A stretch of DNA of 64,000 nucleotides. It comes from Oscillospiraceae bacterium. GTDB lineage: Bacteria; Bacillota; Clostridia; Oscillospirales; Oscillospiraceae. A program made the position numbers and the translations under genes. The notes beneath the pieces are model-generated. The model did no database searches, was not told where the DNA came from, and saw only the letters and a program-made list of their open reading frames with translations. The stretch covers positions 1-64,000 of the forward strand of contig JAFTGD010000034.1 of the NCBI GenBank assembly GCA_017458065.1, in the 5' to 3' direction. Of this stretch, positions 9,529-18,281 are shown piece after piece (the stretch's first letter is position 1; the number at the start of each line of letters is the position of its first letter).

Positions 9529-9631
9529 ACAAGGGGCTTATACCTCCTCTCCGGCGGTCAGCCCTGTCTAGTTAAAGTCTACACATTTTATGCAGATCCG
9601 TCACCGGCCAGGGTGGCGGTTCTGCTTTTTT
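9529..9631 (+). ncRNA. Candidate antisense small RNA (type I antitoxin-like)
   Basis: A discrete unit of about 100 nt between a strong promoter (9495-9522) and an intrinsic terminator (9592-9631). Its 5' part forms a stem, GGGCT (9534-9538) with AGCCC (9560-9564), whose loop exposes CCTCCTCTCC. Its 3' end overlaps, in antisense, the last 31 nt of the 27-codon ORF on the minus strand and its 3' untranslated region. This convergent geometry is that of type I toxin-antitoxin loci. The transcript ends are inferred from promoter and terminator only. Confidence 0.6.
9592..9631 (+). terminator. Intrinsic terminator of the candidate antitoxin RNA
   Basis: Hairpin GCAGA.CCG.CACC / GGTG.CGG.TCTGC (9592-9625) followed by six T. 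The stem overlaps the 3' end of the opposing small ORF. Confidence 0.85.
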
Positions 9632-9684
9632 ACTGCTACTGTAATGGTAAACCCAAATACATGAAAAGTAACGGTAATTGGCAT
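9601..9684 (-). CDS. Predicted 27-aa small peptide, candidate type I toxin
   Basis: ATG at 9684 to TGA at 9601 encodes 27 residues, with a GAGGG ribosome site 9 nt upstream (AATCGAGGGC). The N-terminal two thirds is a run of beta-branched and aromatic residues (MPITVTFHVFGFTITVAV) followed by a basic tail (KKQNRHPGR). This hydrophobic-plus-basic plan resembles small membrane-active peptides of type I toxin systems. It has its own consensus promoter (9741-9769) and faces a convergent small RNA that overlaps its 3' end. I cannot assign a named family; toxicity is inference. Confidence 0.55.
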   Translation of the reverse strand: MPITVTFHVFGFTITVAVKKQNRHPGR

Positions 9685-9740
9685 TTCAGCAAGCCCTCGA
9701 TTCTGATGAAGTAGCTGGCCGCCTCGCCCCTTGCAGCAGC

Positions 9741-9769
9741 AGTCTAACACAATGACCATTCTGTGTCAA
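9741..9769 (-). promoter_or_regulatory. Sigma-A promoter for the 27-aa ORF
   Basis: TTGACA, 17-nt spacer, TAGACT on the minus strand, ending 56 nt before the ATG at 9684. Confidence 0.7.
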
Positions 9770-9824
9770 ACATCAATCCCCCTCGTAACAGCACTTTTTG
9801 CAATGTTTTTGGCATTTATTGCCA

Positions 9825-9853
9825 TTGTCTTTGCAATTCGAATCTGATAGAAT
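9825..9853 (+). promoter_or_regulatory. Probable promoter of the D-aminoacylase/Dpp operon
   Basis: TTGTCT, 17-nt spacer, TAGAAT, about 90 nt before the ATG at 9944. No other good promoter lies before the operon. Confidence 0.55.
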
Positions 9854-9943
9854 CTGCACATCAAAAGGAAAAGAGGCCTGATTCTCCGTCACGCCGGCTG
9901 CGGGAAGCCGCAGACCGGAGCGGGAGAACAGGATTGTTCGGAA

Positions 9944-11296
9944 ATGACGACACGGATTCAAAACGGAACGGTAATCGACCCCGCCTCCGGGACACACGAG
10001 GTCCGGGATCTCTGGATACAGGACGGCCGGATTGCCGCTCCCGCCGAGCGCGCGGACAAGACCATCGACGCCGCGGGGCAGGTCGTATGCCCCGGTTTTA
10101 TCGACATCCACATGCATGAGGACCCCGTGGACGCGGAAGGGCGCCTCGAGTCCTATGATGAGAGCTCCGTCTTCGCCTGCATGCTCCACATGGGCGTGAC
10201 CACCGCCGTCGCGGGCAACTGCGGCGAGAACAAGTACCACCCGGCGGACTATCTGGATCTGGTCGACCGGGACGGCGCGCCGGTGAATGTGGCGATGCTG
10301 GCGGGGCACGGCTTCTTCCGTCACGAGGCGGGCTGCCGCGACCGCTACGCCGCCGCCACCGCCGCCCAGCGCGACCGCATGGCGGGCGAGATCCGGGAGT
10401 CCCTGCAGCGCGGCTGCATCGGCGTCTCCTTCGGCCTCCGCTATGAGCCGGGCATGGACGCGCGGGAGCTCACAGAGGCCGCCGCGGGCGTCCGCGGTAC
10501 GGGAAAGCTCGTCGCCGCCCATGTGCGGGACGACGCGGCGCAGATCTTCTCCGCCGCGAGGGAGTTCCTCGACGCGGGGCTGCAGCTGGAGGTTCCCCTG
10601 CAGGTCTCCCACATCGGCAGCATGGCGGGCTTCGGTCAGATGGCGGAATTCCTGGCGCTGATCGATGAGTACCGGAAAAACAGCCCGAATATCTTCTGCG
10701 ACTGCTATCCCTATGACGCCTTCTCCACCGGGCTCGGTTCGGCCACCTATGACGAAGGCTGGCTGGAGCGCTATCACTGCGACTACAGCGTGTTGGAGCT
10801 CTGCCTGCCCGAGTACGAAGGACAGCGCTGCACGGAGGAGCTCTTCCGGCGCATTCGCCGGGAGCAGCCGGACACGATGACCGTCTGCCATGTGATGCGC
10901 CAGGAGGAGGTCGATCTCGCCTACCGGCATGAGGCCGTCATGGTGGCAAGCGACGCCACCCTGGACCATGGCCGGGGCCATCCCCGTGCCTGCGGCACCT
11001 TCCCCCGCGTGCTCTCCCGCTATGTGCGCAGCGGGGTACTGACTCTGGATGACGCCATCCGGCGGATGACCGTTCTGCCGGCGGCTCAGCTCGGCCTTGG
11101 GAACAAGGGCCGGCTCTCCGAGGGCGCAGACGCCGATGTGGTGATCTTCGACCCGGAGCAAATCTGTGACCGTGCCACCTTTACGGATCCCCTGACCCCG
11201 CCCGCGGGGATCGGTCGGGTCCTTATCGGTGGAAAGCCCGTCCTCCGGGACGGAGAGATTCTGGACCGCCGTGCCGGGAAAGCGGTACGCGGATAA
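9944..11296 (+). CDS. Amidohydrolase of the N-acyl-D-amino-acid deacylase (D-aminoacylase) family
   Basis: A 450-aa metal-dependent amidohydrolase. The HxH at H56/H58 (FIDIHMHED) and the family's metal-ligand Cys at C93 (AGNCGE) are present, followed by the ligand-type His in LQVSHIGS, a further His in VCHVMR and the late Asp in MVASDATLDHG. D-aminoacylases remove the acyl group from N-acyl-D-amino acids; relatives act on D-glutamyl or D-aspartyl derivatives. It heads an operon with a full peptide-type ABC importer, suggesting that imported N-acylated or D-residue peptides are its substrates. RBS GGGAGA upstream. Confidence 0.82.
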   Translation: MTTRIQNGTVIDPASGTHEVRDLWIQDGRIAAPAERADKTIDAAGQVVCPGFIDIHMHEDPVDAEGRLESYDESSVFACMLHMGVTTAVAGNCGENKYHPADYLDLVDRDGAPVNVAMLAGHGFFRHEAGCRDRYAAATAAQRDRMAGEIRESLQRGCIGVSFGLRYEPGMDARELTEAAAGVRGTGKLVAAHVRDDAAQIFSAAREFLDAGLQLEVPLQVSHIGSMAGFGQMAEFLALIDEYRKNSPNIFCDCYPYDAFSTGLGSATYDEGWLERYHCDYSVLELCLPEYEGQRCTEELFRRIRREQPDTMTVCHVMRQEEVDLAYRHEAVMVASDATLDHGRGHPRACGTFPRVLSRYVRSGVLTLDDAIRRMTVLPAAQLGLGNKGRLSEGADADVVIFDPEQICDRATFTDPLTPPAGIGRVLIGGKPVLRDGEILDRRAGKAVRG

Positions 11297-11321
11297 CCCA
11301 ACACTCAAAGGAGGAAAAATC

Positions 11322-12884
11322 ATGAAGAAAGTACTCACCGTCGTGCTGGCTGTTGCGCTCTGTCTGACCGCATTCACCGCCTTTTCCCCCGCGGCCAAAG
11401 CGGAGCCCCGCGTGCTGAACATCGCGCTGGACGGGCAGCCGGAACACCTGGATGTCGCCATGAGCAGCATGGACATCGCATCCGAGGTCGTTTTCGGACC
11501 GGTCTATGAAAAACTTGTCGCCTTCAACGGCGAGAACCAGGTCATCCCTGAGCTTGCGGAGTCCTGGGAGCTCAGCGAAGGCAACACCGTCTACACCTAC
11601 CACCTGCGCCAGGGCGTCCTCTTCCACAACGGCGAGACCATGACCGCCGATGACGTCGTCGCCTCCATGAACCGCTGGATCGACGCCGCCGACAACGCAA
11701 ACTCCCTCGTAGGCGGCGCGCACTTCACCGCCGTGGACGAGAACACCGTCGAGATCCGCATGGAGACCGGCACCCTCTATCTCAACGAGATGATCGCCGG
11801 ACTCGGCCAGCAGGCCGTCATCATGCCCGCCTCCGTCATCGCGGCCGTCGGCGAGGGCGAGCTGGTGCAGGAATACATCGGCACCGGTCCCTATGTCTAT
11901 AACGAGTGGAAGGCCGACCAGTATATCCGCCTGGTTCCCTTTGCGGATTACCAGCCCTACGGCGCCGAGGGCGACTACTCCGGCTGGGGCGGCTACAAGA
12001 CCGCCTGGTATGACGAAGTCTATTTCTACTTCCCCGGCGACAACGCCACCGTCGTCTCCGGCATCCAGACCGGCGAGTTCGACATCGCTGACCGCCTGAA
12101 CGGCGACGATTATGACGTCTTTGCCGACGATGAAGACTTCACCATCTTCTCCGACGAGGCCGAGATGCCCATGCTGATCTTCAACAAGGCCGAAGGCGTC
12201 GCCTCCAACGCGCTGGTGCGCCAGGCGGTTCAGGCCGTCATCAACTGCGACGACCTCCTCTACGCCTCCTACGGCAACCCTGACCTCTACAAGCTCTATT
12301 CTTCCTACATGTTCGAGAGCTCCGCCAACTGGTACACCGAGGCCGGCAGCGACAGGTACAACCAGAACGATCCGGAAGCGGCCGCCGCCCTCTTTGAGGA
12401 AGCGGGCTGGACCGACAGCGACGTCTTCCGCATCCTGGTCCGCACCGACGTCTCCGACTTCTATGCGCAGGCACAGGTCATCCAGGAAGAGCTGCGCGGC
12501 ATCGGCGTCAACTGCGACCTGGTCGCCTATGACGCTTCCTCCTACAGCGATGTGCGCAACAACCATCCGGAATCCTGGGACGCCTTCATCACCAGCTTCG
12601 GACCGAAGGTCCTGCCGAACATGAACCTCTTCCTCTCCGCCTCCTGGGCCGGCTGGTGCGCCGACGAGCGTATCCAGTCTGACCTCGCGGCCATCGCCTC
12701 CGGCACCGAGCTGGAAGCCGCCCGTCAGACCTGGGACGAACTTCAGGCCTACATGTATGAGGAGTTTGTCCCCGTGGTGAAGTTCGGCTCCACCCAGCTC
12801 AGCGGCGTCTGCAGCAGCGATATCGCCGGCGCCTTCATCAAAGAGCGTCTGGTCTGGGTTGACGCCCACCCCGTGAACGGTTGA
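11322..12884 (+). CDS. ABC transporter substrate-binding protein, peptide/nickel (Dpp/Opp) type
   Basis: A 520-aa extracellular solute-binding protein family 5 member. Start at 11322 is chosen because GAGGAAAAATC precedes it and a signal peptide follows immediately (MKKVLTVVLAVALCLTAF, likely cleaved after AKA near residue 27). Family features are VIPELAESWELSEG near 65 and the conserved region LRQGVLFHNGETMTADDVV. There is no good lipobox (the only early Cys is preceded by Leu), which is odd for a monoderm binding protein. It delivers oligopeptides or N-acyl amino acids to the permeases downstream. Confidence 0.88.
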   Translation: MKKVLTVVLAVALCLTAFTAFSPAAKAEPRVLNIALDGQPEHLDVAMSSMDIASEVVFGPVYEKLVAFNGENQVIPELAESWELSEGNTVYTYHLRQGVLFHNGETMTADDVVASMNRWIDAADNANSLVGGAHFTAVDENTVEIRMETGTLYLNEMIAGLGQQAVIMPASVIAAVGEGELVQEYIGTGPYVYNEWKADQYIRLVPFADYQPYGAEGDYSGWGGYKTAWYDEVYFYFPGDNATVVSGIQTGEFDIADRLNGDDYDVFADDEDFTIFSDEAEMPMLIFNKAEGVASNALVRQAVQAVINCDDLLYASYGNPDLYKLYSSYMFESSANWYTEAGSDRYNQNDPEAAAALFEEAGWTDSDVFRILVRTDVSDFYAQAQVIQEELRGIGVNCDLVAYDASSYSDVRNNHPESWDAFITSFGPKVLPNMNLFLSASWAGWCADERIQSDLAAIASGTELEAARQTWDELQAYMYEEFVPVVKFGSTQLSGVCSSDIAGAFIKERLVWVDAHPVNG

Positions 12885-12902
12885 GCCTAAGCCCTCTCTT
12901 CT

Positions 12903-12932
12903 GCAATCCCGCCCCAAACGGGGCGGGATTGC
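12903..12932 (+). terminator. Intercistronic hairpin after binding-protein gene
   Basis: Perfect 13-bp stem GCAATCCCGCCCC / GGGGCGGGATTGC with an AAAC loop and no T tract. Probably a partial terminator or mRNA-stabilising element that raises binding-protein levels relative to the permease genes. Confidence 0.7.
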
Positions 12933-13005
12933 GTCTTGATGCGGCTTCGGTTTTATGATATAGTGAGTTATTATTCTGCGTATTCTGCGAAAGGAGACGC
13001 TTTTC

Positions 13006-13953
13006 ATGCACAAGTACATCCTCAAGCGGCTCCTGTCGCTGATTCCGGTCCTGTTCGTGGTTTCCCTTGCGATCTTTCTGCTGATCCATCTGGTCCCCGG
13101 CGACCCCGCCGCCGCGATCCTCGGCGAGCAGGCCACGCAGGACCAGATCGACGCGCTGCGTGAGACCCTCGGGCTCAACGAGCCGCTGATCCTCCAGTAT
13201 CTGCACTGGCTCGGCGGTCTGTTCCGCGGCGACTGGGGCACCAGCCTCTTCATGGACGGCACCATGCTGGAAATCATCGGCTCGCACATGATCCCCACCC
13301 TGCAGCAGACGCTGGTGGCGGTCAGCTTTGCGGCGCTGATCGGCGTTCCCCTCGGGATGCTCGCCGCCATCCGGCGCGGCGGTCTTACCGACCGGCTGGT
13401 CTCCGGCTTCTCCACCATCGGCGTCTCGATGCCAAGCTTTCTCATGGGACTCGGCCTCGTGCTGCTGTTCTCGGTGAAGCTCCGCTGGCTGCCGTCCTCC
13501 GGGTATAAGGAGATCTCCTCCGTCGGCTTTGGCAAGCACTTCCGCTACATGCTGCTGCCGGGCATCGCGCTCGGCTTTATCGAGATGGGCCTCATCATCC
13601 GCATGACGCGCTCCGCCATGCTGGAGATCCTGGACGCCGACTATATGCGCATGGCCAAGGCCAAGGGTGTCTCCCGCACCAGGATGTTCATGAAGCACGC
13701 GCTGAAGAATGCCCTCGTCGGTATCCTGACGGTGGTGGGGCTGTCCTTCATCTCGTGCCTGGGCGGCGCCGCCGTGACGGAGGCCATCTTCAACCTGCCC
13801 GGTATCGGCAAGCTCACCCTCAACGCGGTCATGCGCCGCGACTATGAGGTGGTGCAGGCGGTGGTGCTGATGGTATCGCTGCTGAACGTGCTCTGCACGC
13901 TGGTGCTGGACCTGCTCTATGCGCTGGTCGACCCGCGTGTGCGGCTGAACTGA
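13006..13953 (+). CDS. ABC transporter permease, DppB type
   Basis: A 315-aa inner-membrane permease of the binding-protein-dependent transport family. It starts MHKYILKRLLSLIPVLFVVS with the first transmembrane helix at about 9-29, carries the DppB N-terminal extracytoplasmic loop (HLVPGDPAAAILGEQAT), and has the cytoplasmic EAA loop near residues 208-228 (DADYMRMAKAKGVSRTRM). It forms the heterodimeric channel with the next gene. RBS AAAGGAG precedes the ATG. Confidence 0.9.
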   Translation: MHKYILKRLLSLIPVLFVVSLAIFLLIHLVPGDPAAAILGEQATQDQIDALRETLGLNEPLILQYLHWLGGLFRGDWGTSLFMDGTMLEIIGSHMIPTLQQTLVAVSFAALIGVPLGMLAAIRRGGLTDRLVSGFSTIGVSMPSFLMGLGLVLLFSVKLRWLPSSGYKEISSVGFGKHFRYMLLPGIALGFIEMGLIIRMTRSAMLEILDADYMRMAKAKGVSRTRMFMKHALKNALVGILTVVGLSFISCLGGAAVTEAIFNLPGIGKLTLNAVMRRDYEVVQAVVLMVSLLNVLCTLVLDLLYALVDPRVRLN

Positions 13954-13965
13954 GAGGTGACGGCT

Positions 13966-14838
13966 ATGACAGATCTCTCTTCCGTCCGGCGCGAGCTCCG
14001 CAGGGAGCAGCGCAGCCTCCGTGTCCACCGCTTCTTCCGGAACCGGCAGGCGGTTCTCGGCGCATGCATCGTACTGCTGATGCTGGTGGTGGCGGTCTTC
14101 GCCCCGCTGCTGGCCCCGGCCGACCCCCTGGCGCAGACGGTCTCCAACCGCTTCGCCAAACCCGGTACCGCCGGATACCTTCTCGGCGCGGACAAACTGG
14201 GCCGTGACCTTCTCAGCCGCATCATCTACGGCGCGCGCGTTTCCATGACCGTCGGCCTCAGCGTGGGACTCAGCTCGATGCTCATCGGGATGACCGTAGG
14301 GCTGTACGCCTGCTATTACAGAGTGCTCGACAGCATCCTGATGCGGATCTGCGACGGACTGAGCGCGATCCCTTCGACGCTGCTGGCCATCGCGCTGATG
14401 GCGGTTCTGGGTCCCAGCACCTTCAATGTGATCCTCGCCCTCAGCATCGTGTACATCCCACGCATGGCCCGTATCTCCCGCTCCGCCGCCCTCGTGGTGA
14501 AGGAGCAGACCTATATCGAGGCGCTCCGCTCGCAGGGAGCCTCGGCCACCCGCATCATCTGGCGGCACATCGCGCCGAATATTCTCTCGGCGGTCGTTGT
14601 GCAGGCTTCCTACAACTTTGCAAACTCCATCATCACCGAGGCCGCGCTGAGCTTTCTCGGCGTAGGGGTTCCCGCCCCGCAGCCCAGCTGGGGGAACATC
14701 CTCTCCGAGGGGCGCGAGGTCATCACCAAGGCCTGGTGGATGGTCGTCTATCCGGGTCTCGCGACGGCGATTGCCGTCATGGGCACCAACATCTTCGGCG
14801 ACGGGCTCCGGGACATCCTGGACCCGCATACCAACTGA
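13966..14838 (+). CDS. ABC transporter permease, DppC type
   Basis: A 290-aa permease. I take ATG at 13966 because GAGAGG lies 6 nt upstream; a GTG at 13957 is in frame but overlaps that site. It has the cytoplasmic N-terminal extension of DppC proteins (about 20-45), the GADKLGRDLLSRIIYGARVS motif near 70-90, an EAA loop (QTYIEALRSQGASATR, near 180-195) and six predicted helices. It is the partner of the DppB-type permease 13 nt upstream. Confidence 0.9.
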   Translation: MTDLSSVRRELRREQRSLRVHRFFRNRQAVLGACIVLLMLVVAVFAPLLAPADPLAQTVSNRFAKPGTAGYLLGADKLGRDLLSRIIYGARVSMTVGLSVGLSSMLIGMTVGLYACYYRVLDSILMRICDGLSAIPSTLLAIALMAVLGPSTFNVILALSIVYIPRMARISRSAALVVKEQTYIEALRSQGASATRIIWRHIAPNILSAVVVQASYNFANSIITEAALSFLGVGVPAPQPSWGNILSEGREVITKAWWMVVYPGLATAIAVMGTNIFGDGLRDILDPHTN

Positions 14839-14925
14839 GGATCGCGCAACGGCAGTCCAGCCGTCTTTTTCCGCCTCGGGCGGGAAAAGAACCCTGTGTG
14901 ATCCATTCCCGACGAGGACATCTCA

Positions 14926-15915
14926 ATGGCAGAAAACATTCTCGAAGTCAATCATCTCACGACCCGCTTCCGCACCGAGCGCGGAACGGCGGTCGCCGTG
15001 CAGGGCGTCTCCTTCCACGTTGCCCGGGGCGAGATCCTCGGTCTCGTGGGCGAGTCCGGCTGCGGCAAGTCCGTCACCAGCCAGTCCATCATGCGGCTTT
15101 ATGACGAAAAGCGGCTTGCCAGCTACGAGGGCGAAGTTCTCTTTGAGGGCCGCAACCTCCTGACACTTCCGGAGAAGCAGATGCAGGCTGTGCGCGGCGG
15201 CGAGATCGCCATGGTCTTTCAGGACAGCCTCAGCTCCCTGAACCCGGTTTTCACCTGCGGGGATCAGATCATGGAGTCGATGCTGATCCATCAGAAGCTC
15301 CCCCGCCGCGAGGCGAAGGAGAAGGCCATCGAGATGCTGCGTCTGGTCGGGATTCCCGATCCCGAAAAACGCTTTTCCCAGTACCCACACGAGCTCTCCG
15401 GCGGACAGAGACAGCGCGTGATGATCGCCTGCGCCCTCAGCTGCCGGCCGAAGCTTCTCATCGCGGATGAGCCCACCACCGCGCTGGATGTGACGATCCA
15501 GGCCCAGATCATGGAACTGATCGTCGACCTCAACCGCGAGCTCAACATGGGCGTCATCCTGATCACCCACGACCTCTCCGTCGTCGCCGAGACCTGCAGC
15601 CGCGTGGCGGTCATGTACCTCGGCCAGATCGTCGAGGAGGCGGATGTCCTGAGCCTCTTTGAACACCCCATGCACCCCTATACCCGGGGCCTGCTGAAGA
15701 GCATCCCCACTGTCGAGGACGGAAAGCGTGAAGAGCTCTATATCATCGAGGGGACCGTCCCTCTGCTGAGCCAGATCCCGCAGGGCTGCCGGTTCCGTCC
15801 TCGCTGCCCCTATGCCACCGAGGCCTGCGGCCGGGAGATGCCGCCGCTGGAGACGCTGCCCTCCGGGCAGAAGGTGCGCTGCTTCCGGGCCTCTGAGCTC
15901 GCATCCGGGAGGTGA
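14926..15915 (+). CDS. ABC transporter ATP-binding protein, DppD type
   Basis: A 329-aa ATPase with Walker A GESGCGKS near residues 43-50, signature LSGGQRQR near 160, Walker B LLIADEPT near 181 and the switch His in ITHDLS. The C-terminal oligopeptide-transporter extension has Cys residues ([15 protein letters not shown]), which in relatives of this family can bind an Fe-S cluster. It energises the permease pair together with the next gene. Confidence 0.9.
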   Translation: MAENILEVNHLTTRFRTERGTAVAVQGVSFHVARGEILGLVGESGCGKSVTSQSIMRLYDEKRLASYEGEVLFEGRNLLTLPEKQMQAVRGGEIAMVFQDSLSSLNPVFTCGDQIMESMLIHQKLPRREAKEKAIEMLRLVGIPDPEKRFSQYPHELSGGQRQRVMIACALSCRPKLLIADEPTTALDVTIQAQIMELIVDLNRELNMGVILITHDLSVVAETCSRVAVMYLGQIVEEADVLSLFEHPMHPYTRGLLKSIPTVEDGKREELYIIEGTVPLLSQIPQGCRFRPRCPYATEACGREMPPLETLPSGQKVRCFRASELASGR

Positions 15916-15919
15916 GCCG

Positions 15920-16885
15920 ATGGAACAGAACATGATTCTCTCAGCCCGGCATGTCCGCACCTGGTTCCCGGTGCGGGGCATCGCGGGTCAGACCGTCGGC
16001 AATGTCAAGGCCGTGGACGACGTGTCGCTCTCTCTCTTCCGGGGTGAGACCTACGGTCTCGTCGGCGAGACGGGCTGCGGCAAGTCCACCCTCGGCAGGA
16101 CCCTGATCCGTCTGCTGGACCCGACCGACGGCCAGATCCTGCTGGACGGTACCGACATCACCAAGCTCTCCGCCCGGCAGCTGCTGCCGCTCCGCGCCAG
16201 GATGCAGATGGTCTTCCAGGACCCCTACAGCTCGCTGGACGGCAGGATGCACGTCGGGGAGATCCTGATGGAGACCCTCGCCATCCAGAAGCGGGGCAGC
16301 AGGAAGGACAATATGGAGCTGGTGCTCCGCATGTTGGAGCAGGTCGGCCTTCTGCCGGAGCACTTCTACCGCTATCCGCACGAGCTCTCCGGCGGCCAGC
16401 GCCAGCGCGTCGGCCTCGCCAGGGCGCTGCTGCCCGAACCGGAGCTCATCATCTGTGACGAGCCGGTCTCGGCACTGGATGTCTCGGTCCGCTCCCAGAT
16501 CATCCGGCTGCTGCTGGATCTGCAGGAGCAGCGGAACCTGAGCTATCTCTTCATCTCCCACGATATGTCCGTGGTGCGCTATATGGCCGACCGCGTCGGC
16601 GTCATGTACCTCGGCCGTCTGGTGGAGGAGGCCGCGACGGACGAGCTGTTCCGCCATCCCCTGCACCCCTACACCCGGGTCCTGCTCAGCGCGGTGCCGA
16701 CGCCCGATCCCCGGACGCACCGGGAGCGCATCGTCCTCGAGGGCGAGCTCCCCTCCCCTCTGTCTCCGCCCCCCGGCTGTCCCTTCCACACCCGCTGTCC
16801 CAGGGCAACGGAGCAGTGCCGGCAGGCCTTCCCCGAGACGAAAAAAGCAGCCGACGGTCACCTTGTCGCCTGCCATCTGGTATAG
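15920..16885 (+). CDS. ABC transporter ATP-binding protein, DppF type
   Basis: A 321-aa ATPase, the second nucleotide-binding subunit. The ATG at 15920 has GGGAGGTGAG just upstream, within the end of the preceding gene; the 4-nt gap indicates translational coupling. Motifs: Walker A GETGCGKS near 49-56, signature LSGGQRQR near 155-162, Walker [12 protein letters not shown], and a terminal [15 protein letters not shown] cysteine motif like that of DppD. It ends the seven-kilobase operon. Confidence 0.9.
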   Translation: MEQNMILSARHVRTWFPVRGIAGQTVGNVKAVDDVSLSLFRGETYGLVGETGCGKSTLGRTLIRLLDPTDGQILLDGTDITKLSARQLLPLRARMQMVFQDPYSSLDGRMHVGEILMETLAIQKRGSRKDNMELVLRMLEQVGLLPEHFYRYPHELSGGQRQRVGLARALLPEPELIICDEPVSALDVSVRSQIIRLLLDLQEQRNLSYLFISHDMSVVRYMADRVGVMYLGRLVEEAATDELFRHPLHPYTRVLLSAVPTPDPRTHRERIVLEGELPSPLSPPPGCPFHTRCPRATEQCRQAFPETKKAADGHLVACHLV

Positions 16886-16910
16886 CACGGTCCGAACAGG
16901 GACCGCAAAA

Positions 16911-16936
16911 CTCCCCCGCCCGGATGGGCGGGGGAG
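16911..16936. terminator. Bidirectional terminator between convergent operons
   Basis: Stem CTCCCCCGCCC / GGGCGGGGGAG with a GGAT loop. On the minus strand TTTT follows, serving the oxidoreductase operon; on the plus strand it closes the Dpp operon. Confidence 0.8.
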
Positions 16937-16975
16937 TAAGCATTTGTGGAGTATTGTGTCTGTCCGGAACCCGGC

Positions 16976-17518
16976 TCAGGCCTTGGCGGCCTCCATGCCG
17001 GCGACCAGCGCGGCCTTGTTGCCCTCGAGGAAGCGCATCTTGCGCTCGCCGAGCTCGATCTTGATGGCGTCGACCATCTTGTCCATCGAGACGGCGTCCT
17101 CGTCCGCGCCCATCATGGCGCCCAGGATGGCGACGTTGGCGCCCTTCGGGTTCTTGACCTGGTCGGCAATGCCCGCCGCGTCGCAGTATACCACGCGGAC
17201 ATCATCGCGCTGTACCTTGCGGTCAATGATGGAGGAGTTGACAACGATCAGTCCGCCGGGCTTGACCGTGTGCTCGAACTTGTCCAGCGAGGGCAGGTTC
17301 ATCGCGATCAGGACATCACAGTGGTCCACGATCGGAGAGCCGACCGGCTCGTCCGAGACGACGACCGAGCAGTTGGCGGTACCGCCGCGCATCTCCGGGC
17401 CATAGGAAGGCAGCCAGGAAACGTGCTTGCCGTCAAGCATATTGGCCATGGCGAGGAACTTGCCGATCAGCAGCATGCCCTGTCCGCCGAAGCCTGCGAA
17501 AACATACTGTTTCATCAT
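16976..17518 (-). CDS. 2-oxoacid:ferredoxin oxidoreductase, gamma subunit
   Basis: A 180-aa subunit with the family opening [14 protein letters not shown] and the phosphate-binding-like GGQG. It is the gamma domain of the pyruvate/2-oxoacid oxidoreductase family, which helps bind CoA and join the catalytic domains. It is last in a delta-alpha-beta-gamma operon (19590 to 16976). The gene order and alpha-subunit sequence favour a 2-oxoisovalerate or 2-oxoglutarate type over pyruvate. Confidence 0.9.
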   Translation of the reverse strand: MMKQYVFAGFGGQGMLLIGKFLAMANMLDGKHVSWLPSYGPEMRGGTANCSVVVSDEPVGSPIVDHCDVLIAMNLPSLDKFEHTVKPGGLIVVNSSIIDRKVQRDDVRVVYCDAAGIADQVKNPKGANVAILGAMMGADEDAVSMDKMVDAIKIELGERKMRFLEGNKAALVAGMEAAKA

Positions 17519-17520
17519 GA

Positions 17521-18279
17521 TTATTCAGCCCCCTTGTCTTTCTTCACGCCCAGAGGATAGTAGGGGATCATGTTCTCTTCCAGCCACTTCATGGCCTCGA
17601 CCGGGCTCAGGCCCCAGTTCGTCGGGCAGGTGGACAGAACCTCGATCATGCAGAAGCCCTTGCCATCCAGCTGATACTGGAACGCTTTCTTGATTGCCTT
17701 TTTGGTCTTGAGGATGTTTGCATTGGTGTTCACCGCGCAGCGCTCAATGTAGTAGGAGCCGGGAACCTCGGAGAGCATCTCGGACATCTTGATGGGCGCG
17801 CCGCACCAGGCCTCGTCACGGCCGTATGGAGAGGTGGTGGTCTTCTGGCCGACCAGGGTGGTCGGGGCCATCTGACCGCCGGTCATACCGTAGATGGCGT
17901 TGTTGACAAAGATGGTGACGATCTTCTCGCCGCGGTGGGCGGCGTGGACGATCTCAGCCGTGCCGATGGAGGCCAGGTCGCCGTCGCCCTGATAAGTGAA
18001 GACCAGGGTGCCGGGGCGGGCGCGCTTGGCGCCGGTCGCCACAGCGGGGGCGCGGCCGTGGGCCGCCTCAAACATATCGCAGTTGAAGTAATCATAGGCA
18101 AAGACGGAGCAGCCGACGGGGGCGACGCCCATCACGTTACCGGCCTCAAGCTTGCCCTCCTGGACCAGCTCGTCGATGCTCTCGGCCACCAGGCGGTGGA
18201 TAATGCCGTGGTTGCAGCCCGGGCAGTAATGGAACTGCTTATCGGTAAGAAGCTTGGTTCTCTCAAATACGACGGACAT
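17521..18279 (-). CDS. 2-oxoacid:ferredoxin oxidoreductase, beta (TPP-binding) subunit
   Basis: A 252-aa catalytic subunit. CPGCNHGIIHR near 19-29 is the beta-subunit signature, and the TPP-binding motif GDGDLASIG with the downstream NNAIYGMTGGQ segment is intact. It oxidatively decarboxylates a 2-oxoacid to acyl-CoA, passing electrons to ferredoxin. It lies 2 nt from both neighbours, consistent with one mRNA. Confidence 0.92.
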   Translation of the reverse strand: MSVVFERTKLLTDKQFHYCPGCNHGIIHRLVAESIDELVQEGKLEAGNVMGVAPVGCSVFAYDYFNCDMFEAAHGRAPAVATGAKRARPGTLVFTYQGDGDLASIGTAEIVHAAHRGEKIVTIFVNNAIYGMTGGQMAPTTLVGQKTTTSPYGRDEAWCGAPIKMSEMLSEVPGSYYIERCAVNTNANILKTKKAIKKAFQYQLDGKGFCMIEVLSTCPTNWGLSPVEAMKWLEENMIPYYPLGVKKDKGAE

Positions 18280-18281
18280 TT

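Noticed and set aside
11223-13535. 770-codon open frame on the minus strand
   Set aside because: Antisense to the peptide-binding protein and DppB-type permease genes; no motifs, no ribosome site, repetitive GC-codon composition.
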